From CAUTXO01 sp963542625 (GTDB lineage Bacteria; Campylobacterota; Campylobacteria; Campylobacterales; SZUA-545): DNA of 16,909 nt. Position numbers and translations under genes: made by a program. The stretch's first letter is position 1; each line of letters begins with the position of its first letter. Where the stretch lies: NCBI GenBank assembly GCA_963542625.1, contig CAUTXO010000034.1, positions 1-16,909 on the forward strand. Reading direction: 5' to 3'. Below are positions 13,879 to 16,909 of the stretch, piece after piece. Under the pieces are notes generated by a model. It was not told the DNA's origin. It did not search any database and saw only the letters and a list, made by a program, of their open reading frames with translations.

Positions 13879-14160
13879 CGCTACTTATATGGAAGCGCGT
13901 TTATGCTAGTCGTTTGCCAGCACGTATAACGCCCCGCAAAAGTTGCGCTATTTATATGGAAGTGTGTTTGTCGGTGCGCAAAATCCGCCCGCATTTTGCT
14001 TTTGCTGGCTCCAGCGCACATAAGTCCCCCCACACGCGCGTATAACGCCTCGCCCGCTTTACGTAGGATCTTGTGGTTAGCTCGGCTTGGCTCGGGTCTA
14101 GCTTGCGCTAAGATCTTTCATTTGGCTTAGATCTTGGCGGTTGCAGTTTGTTTTGCGAGC
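13879..14160. repeat. Non-coding gap after aroC with direct repeats
   Basis: No gene is seen from 13879 to the ndk promoter. Two 25-base direct repeats, 13878-13902 and 13945-13969, match at 22 of 25 positions (all three differences are C/T); each holds TATATGGAAG, and the first begins at the last base of the aroC stop codon. A shorter pair, around CGTATAACGCC (13923 and 14039), follows. The 3' part (14062-14134) holds GGATCT and two AGATCT copies (14111, 14129). This may be a decayed tandem repeat or the relic of a lost gene. Confidence 0.6.
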
Positions 14161-14182
14161 GCATTTTTAAAGTTTCATAAAG

Positions 14183-14188
14183 TATAAT
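14183..14188 (+). promoter_or_regulatory. Promoter -10 box of the ndk operon
   Basis: A perfect TATAAT lies 28 bases before the ndk ATG, preceded by an AT-rich stretch (TTTTTAAAGTTTCATAA) as in Campylobacter sigma-70 promoters, which rely little on a -35 box. GGAGA at 14206-14210 is the ribosome site. Confidence 0.65.
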
Positions 14189-14215
14189 CGCGTTTTTTAA
14201 ATTACGGAGATCCAA

Positions 14216-14629
14216 ATGCAAAGAACCCTATCTATCATTAAGCCAGACGCCGTCAAGAAAAACGTCATCGGCGCGATAATCAGTAGGTTTGAGAGTAACG
14301 GCTTAAGAATTGCGGCGATGAAAAAGGTGCGCCTGTCTGCTTTTGACGCCGAAAAATTTTACGCAATCCATTCGTCAAGACCGTTTTTTAAGGATCTTGT
14401 GAGCTTTATGACAAGCGGTCCTATCGTTGTGATGGTGCTAGAAGGCGATGACGCAGTCGCTAAAAACCGCGCTTTGATGGGCGCCACAAACCCAAAAGAA
14501 GCGCAAAAGGGCACGATTAGAGCGGATTTTGCGGATTCTATTGACGCAAACGCCGTGCACGGAAGCGACAGTGTAGAAAACGCAAAGGTTGAAATTTCGC
14601 AATTTTTTGGCGAGTTTGAGATCCTTTAA
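14216..14629 (+). CDS. ndk: Nucleoside diphosphate kinase
   Basis: Balances NTP and dNTP pools by moving the gamma phosphate through a phospho-histidine; cytoplasmic. 137 residues, the standard short bacterial length. Visible hallmarks: RTLSIIKPDAVKKNVIGAII at the N-terminus, FMTSGPIVVMVLEGDDAV, and the active-site block ANAVHGSDSVENA with His115 as the phosphorylated residue. First gene of ndk - yceD - rpmF - plsX, with its own TATAAT promoter. Confidence 0.98.
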   Translation: MQRTLSIIKPDAVKKNVIGAIISRFESNGLRIAAMKKVRLSAFDAEKFYAIHSSRPFFKDLVSFMTSGPIVVMVLEGDDAVAKNRALMGATNPKEAQKGTIRADFADSIDANAVHGSDSVENAKVEISQFFGEFEIL

Positions 14630-14634
14630 AATAA

Positions 14635-15009
14635 ATGAAAATCGCCTTTTCAAAAGTATCGAATAACGAAGAAGTTAAGACGTCTTTTGAAAATGGCGCC
14701 GATGCGTTTTTTCTTAGCGGCAAGCTAAAAAAAAGCGGCGGTTTGCTGAAATTTGAAGGCGCGGTTAATTATAAGCTGGCGCTTCAGTGCGATTTGTGCG
14801 CGGAGGATTTTACGTTTGAGGGCGGCGAAAAGCTGGACGTTTATTTTAGCGACGGGGTTTATAGACAAGATAGGCAAGATGATTTTAAAGAAGTGATAGA
14901 ATTTTACGACGGTTTTATTGACTTTGACGAGCTGATTAGCTCCGAAATTCAGACCGTTAAAACAGATTACCATAAATGTGAAAAATGTAAAAACAACACT
15001 AAAGGATAA
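14635..15009 (+). CDS. yceD: DUF177/YceD family protein
   Basis: 124 residues, cytoplasmic. The family has been linked to 23S rRNA accumulation and nearly always precedes rpmF, as here. Visible family features are the LQCDLCAEDFTFEG block (cysteines about 57 and 60), an acidic middle (DDFKEVIEFYDGFIDFDELI, the conserved 'd.iDL.e.v.e.i.L' helix region) and a C-terminal CEKCKNN pair that may bind a metal with the first pair. It starts five bases after the ndk stop and ends three bases before rpmF. Confidence 0.88.
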   Translation: MKIAFSKVSNNEEVKTSFENGADAFFLSGKLKKSGGLLKFEGAVNYKLALQCDLCAEDFTFEGGEKLDVYFSDGVYRQDRQDDFKEVIEFYDGFIDFDELISSEIQTVKTDYHKCEKCKNNTKG

Positions 15010-15012
15010 AAT

Positions 15013-15159
15013 ATGGCAGTTCCAAAGCGAAGAAACACTCACGCAAGAGCGGCAAAGAGAAGAACGCATTACAAGGTTACGTTAAAAACGCCCGTAAAGT
15101 GCAAGAATACGAACGAATACAAATTGCCTCACACTCATTCTGCTTGTGAACACGAATGA
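15013..15159 (+). CDS. rpmF: 50S ribosomal protein bL32
   Basis: 48 residues, a part of the large ribosomal subunit. MAVPKRRNTHARAAKRRTH is the unmistakable bL32 start, followed by a basic middle and a C-terminal half with two cysteines (30 and 45) and several histidines, which may be a remnant or variant of the zinc site found in some bL32 proteins. AAGGA at 15002-15006 lies inside the end of yceD. The stop overlaps the plsX start as ATGA (15156-15159), so the two are translationally coupled. Confidence 0.97.
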   Translation: MAVPKRRNTHARAAKRRTHYKVTLKTPVKCKNTNEYKLPHTHSACEHE

Positions 15160-16157
15160 TTAAGGTTGCAATTGACGCAATGGGTGGGGACTTTGGCCCC
15201 GCGCCTATTGTCGAGGGGGTTGTGCAAGCTCTTAAAAAGGTAAAATTTACGCCTGTTTTGGTTGGGGATAAGGCGGAAATTCTCAAGTTTTTACCTAAAA
15301 AATATCACGGAAAAATAGAGATCTTACATACAACGGACTACATAAAAATGGAAGAAGGCGCAACCGACGCCCTAAAAAGAAAAGAAAGCAGCATTTTTAT
15401 GGCTGTGAATCTTGTGAAAAACAAGCAAGCCGACGCCATTGTTTCTGCCGGGCATAGTGGCGCTACGATGAGCCTTTCAACGCTTAGGATAGGTAGGCTA
15501 GAGGGCATATTGCGCCCCGCTATTGCTACGCTTATGCCGAATATAAATCGCGGGAAAACGCTTGTGTTAGACGTCGGCGCAAACGTTGATTGCACGAGCG
15601 AGAACTTGGTGCAATTTGCGATTATGGGCGAGGCTTATGCTAGGTGCCTTCTGCATAAAGAGCAGCCGCGCGTTGGTTTGATTGCAAACGGTGAAGAGGA
15701 CACAAAGGGCAATAAGGTTGTGAAAGAAACGCACCTTAAGCTAAAAGAGCGCAAGGATATTAAATTCATCGGCAACGTTGAAGGCGGGGATATTTTCAAG
15801 GGCACGGCGGACGTCGTCGTGTGCGATGGTTTTGTCGGCAATTCCATACTAAAGGCCAGCGAGGGCGTTGCTTACTCCGTGTATAAAATGCTAAAAAAAT
15901 CCGTTATGCGCTCCCCGCTTGCGATTTTTGGCGCCATTCTTATGCTGGGCGCGTTTAAAACGCTTAAAAAAGAGCTAGACTACGCGGAATACGGCGGCGC
16001 GCCTTTGATTGGCATAAACGGTTGCTCCATTGTAAGCCACGGCAAAAGCAACGCAAAAGCTATCAAAAACGCCATTTTGCAAGCCATAAAGTTTGTAGAA
16101 ACAAAGGTAAATGACGACATCATCGAGCACATTTCAAACCCTAAGGGAAGTCTCTAG
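15156..16157 (+). CDS. plsX: Phosphate acyltransferase PlsX
   Basis: Makes acyl-phosphate from acyl-ACP for phospholipid synthesis by the PlsX/PlsY route; peripheral membrane enzyme. 333 residues, normal length. Hallmarks: IKVAIDAMGGDFGPAPIVEG at the start, IVSAGHSGATMSL, LVLDVGANVDCT, GLIANGEEDTKGN, VVCDGFVGNSILKASEGV, and YGGAPLIGINGCSIVSHGKS. The order rpmF - plsX is widespread. In many bacteria, Campylobacter included, fabH follows; here 717 non-coding bases and a poly-G ORF follow instead. Confidence 0.97.
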   Translation: MIKVAIDAMGGDFGPAPIVEGVVQALKKVKFTPVLVGDKAEILKFLPKKYHGKIEILHTTDYIKMEEGATDALKRKESSIFMAVNLVKNKQADAIVSAGHSGATMSLSTLRIGRLEGILRPAIATLMPNINRGKTLVLDVGANVDCTSENLVQFAIMGEAYARCLLHKEQPRVGLIANGEEDTKGNKVVKETHLKLKERKDIKFIGNVEGGDIFKGTADVVVCDGFVGNSILKASEGVAYSVYKMLKKSVMRSPLAIFGAILMLGAFKTLKKELDYAEYGGAPLIGINGCSIVSHGKSNAKAIKNAILQAIKFVETKVNDDIIEHISNPKGSL

Positions 16158-16168
16158 TCTTTAGGGTT
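16137..16168 (+). terminator. Inverted repeat spanning the plsX stop
   Basis: AACCCTAA (16137-16144) and TTAGGGTT (16161-16168) are perfect 8-base arms around a 16-base loop that contains the plsX stop codon. It could terminate or shield the 3' end of the operon message. No strong T-run follows, so efficiency is doubtful. Confidence 0.4.
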
Positions 16169-16337
16169 GGGGCTCTCGCTGGGTTTGGCGCGGCGTTGTG
16201 TGTAGGGCGTTTGCTACGTCGCGTTGGCTTGCCGCTACTTTGAAACAGGCTTTGCCCAGATCTAACCCGCCACGCGGGGGGGTGGCTTGCTGCCTTTTGG
16301 CGTGCTTGCCACGCTTCACCACGTCTTGTTTGTTTTG

Positions 16338-16354
16338 CCACGCGTCACGCGTGG
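16338..16354. other. Short GC-rich hairpin in repeat region
   Basis: CCACGCG and CGCGTGG form a perfect 7-base stem with a 3-base loop (TCA). Similar CCACGC words recur just upstream (16269, 16309). Role unknown. Confidence 0.4.
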
Positions 16355-16838
16355 TGTGGGGTCAAGATCTTGTTTAGGATCTAGCGCGTCAAAAATCTTA
16401 AACTTACGCACTTTGAGTATCGGGTGGCGGGCTCTTAGATCTTAGCTTTGCCTAAGATCTAGCACAGTGGCGGGCAAAGTGCAACCGCATTTTTTTGTTT
16501 TTTGCAAAAGCTTTGCAAGTCTCTTTTTGGCGCGCGTTTGAGTTTGTGGGTGTGAAAGAAGCCGGTTGATAGGAAAGATTTTTGGATTATCAGCGCAGAT
16601 ATGCATTACATTTTTGCGCTTGTTTCAACGCAAATAGGCGCACGGCTTATTTGTTTTACTAAACGATCTCTATGGGGAGCCCTAGCTCTTTGGTTTTGCC
16701 TAGATCTAACCCGCCACACGGGGGTTTTAAGATCTTTGCCTAAGATCTAGTACGGCGGTGGCCAAAGCGTAGCCCGCGTTTTTCTTCGCAAAAGGCGTGG
16801 CATTTGCAGGTGGCTTTATAGTTTAAGAAAAATGTGAG

Positions 16839-16844
16839 TAATAT
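16839..16844 (+). promoter_or_regulatory. Possible -10 box of the edge ORF
   Basis: TAATAT preceded by TGTGAG lies 31 bases before the ATG at 16875; another candidate, TATAGT, is at 16817-16822. The region from about 16800 turns AT-rich, as expected of a promoter. Choice between the two is not possible by eye. Confidence 0.3.
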
Positions 16845-16874
16845 GCCGCGCAAAAATTTTTAAAGGAGCACATT

Positions 16875-16909
16875 ATGAAAAAAATCTGTCCGGGGGGGGG
16901 GGGCGCTTT
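16875..16909 (+). CDS. Start of a probable phase-variable gene with G12 tract (cut by window edge)
   Basis: ATG at 16875 is preceded by a strong ribosome site, AAAGGAG (16862-16868). The first codons read MKKICP and then run into twelve G residues (16892-16903), giving Gly4 and Ala in this frame before the window ends. A poly-G tract within the first codons is a typical Campylobacter contingency arrangement. Because the rest is outside the window, neither the product nor which G count is ON can be told. MKK could open a signal peptide if another frame continues. Confidence 0.6.
   Translation, partial: MKKICPGGGGA

Larger units (their letters stand above)
16158..16874. repeat. Non-coding repeat-rich gap downstream of plsX
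   Basis: 717 bases without a convincing gene, holding seven AGATCT sites (16258, 16365, 16437, 16455, 16702, 16730, 16743). Two repeat families are readable. The first is a 30-base unit at 16251-16280 and 16695-16724 that matches at 28 of 30 positions and carries AGATCTAACCCGCCAC. The second is a diverged unit of about 70 bases at 16435-16510 and 16727-16794 that shares TTGCCTAAGATCTAG, then GGCAAAG-like, CCGC and TTTGCAAAAG-like segments. The second copies of the two families are adjacent, so together they form a composite of about 100 bases (16695-16794). Confidence 0.65.

Noticed and set aside
14411..14420. ACAAGCGGTC, an exact Apl-type uptake-sequence core, inside ndk
   Set aside because: It encodes the conserved Thr-Ser-Gly-Pro of NDK (MTSGPIVV), stands alone with no inverted partner, and is best explained by codon choice.
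16276..16282. G7 run in the gap after plsX as a phase-variation tract
   Set aside because: Shorter than usual contingency tracts and not in a gene or convincing promoter.

Overview
The window looks like a chromosome segment of a Campylobacterota bacterium, most likely a Campylobacter species of the moderate-GC, host-associated (oral or gut) group. The reasons are: housekeeping blocks in orders I associate with Campylobacter (TPR/zinc-ribbon protein - rnc - aroC, and ndk - yceD - rpmF - plsX with short spacers or overlaps), long poly-G tracts of the kind that drive phase variation in Campylobacter, and AAGGA-type ribosome sites with TATAAT-like -10 boxes and weak -35 boxes. Genus assignment is inference from gene content and style; no 16S gene is present.

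Layout. 2-523 is the 3' end of ilvD, followed by a small secreted protein of unknown function (557-970). A 214-base convergent intergenic region (971-1184) is packed with AGATCT palindromes. From 1185 to 8419, all on the minus strand, lies an accessory iron/heme locus read in the order TonB-dependent receptor (4535-8419), hemophilin-like secreted hemophore (3558-4385), FGE-sulfatase-fold lipoprotein (2576-3505), Slam-type outer-membrane translocon (1185-2612). This is a type XI secretion (T11SS) cluster with its cargo and uptake receptor. 8420-8800 is AT-rich and holds the presumed receptor promoter. 8801-10376 (minus) encodes a Nif3/YqfO-like small protein and a YajR-like MFS exporter. From 10451 to the end everything runs on the plus strand: rdgB, a LapB-like TPR/zinc protein, rnc, aroC, a non-coding gap with direct repeats (13879-14160), then ndk, yceD, rpmF and plsX. 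The last 717 bases before the edge are non-coding and rich in diverged AGATCT-containing repeats. At the very edge an ORF begins whose sixth codon runs into a G12 tract.

How the accessory genes probably work together: the Slam barrel would move the hemophore (and perhaps the FGE-fold lipoprotein) across or onto the outer membrane; the hemophore would capture heme from the host; the TonB receptor would take the heme in. The receptor reading frame carries an in-frame G10 tract at codons 151-154. Working by hand, losing or gaining one G gives a stop within a few codons, so the receptor is expected to switch ON and OFF. The receptor also has an unusual ~250-residue repetitive N-terminal extension before its TonB box, encoded by GATC-dense DNA that resembles the intergenic AGATCT arrays. 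The cargo genes lack AGATCT, and a large inverted repeat between receptor and hemophore resembles a pair of Pasteurellaceae Apl-type uptake signal sequences, so the cargo part may have been acquired laterally.

No tRNA, rRNA, CRISPR array, transposase or integrase gene was recognised.
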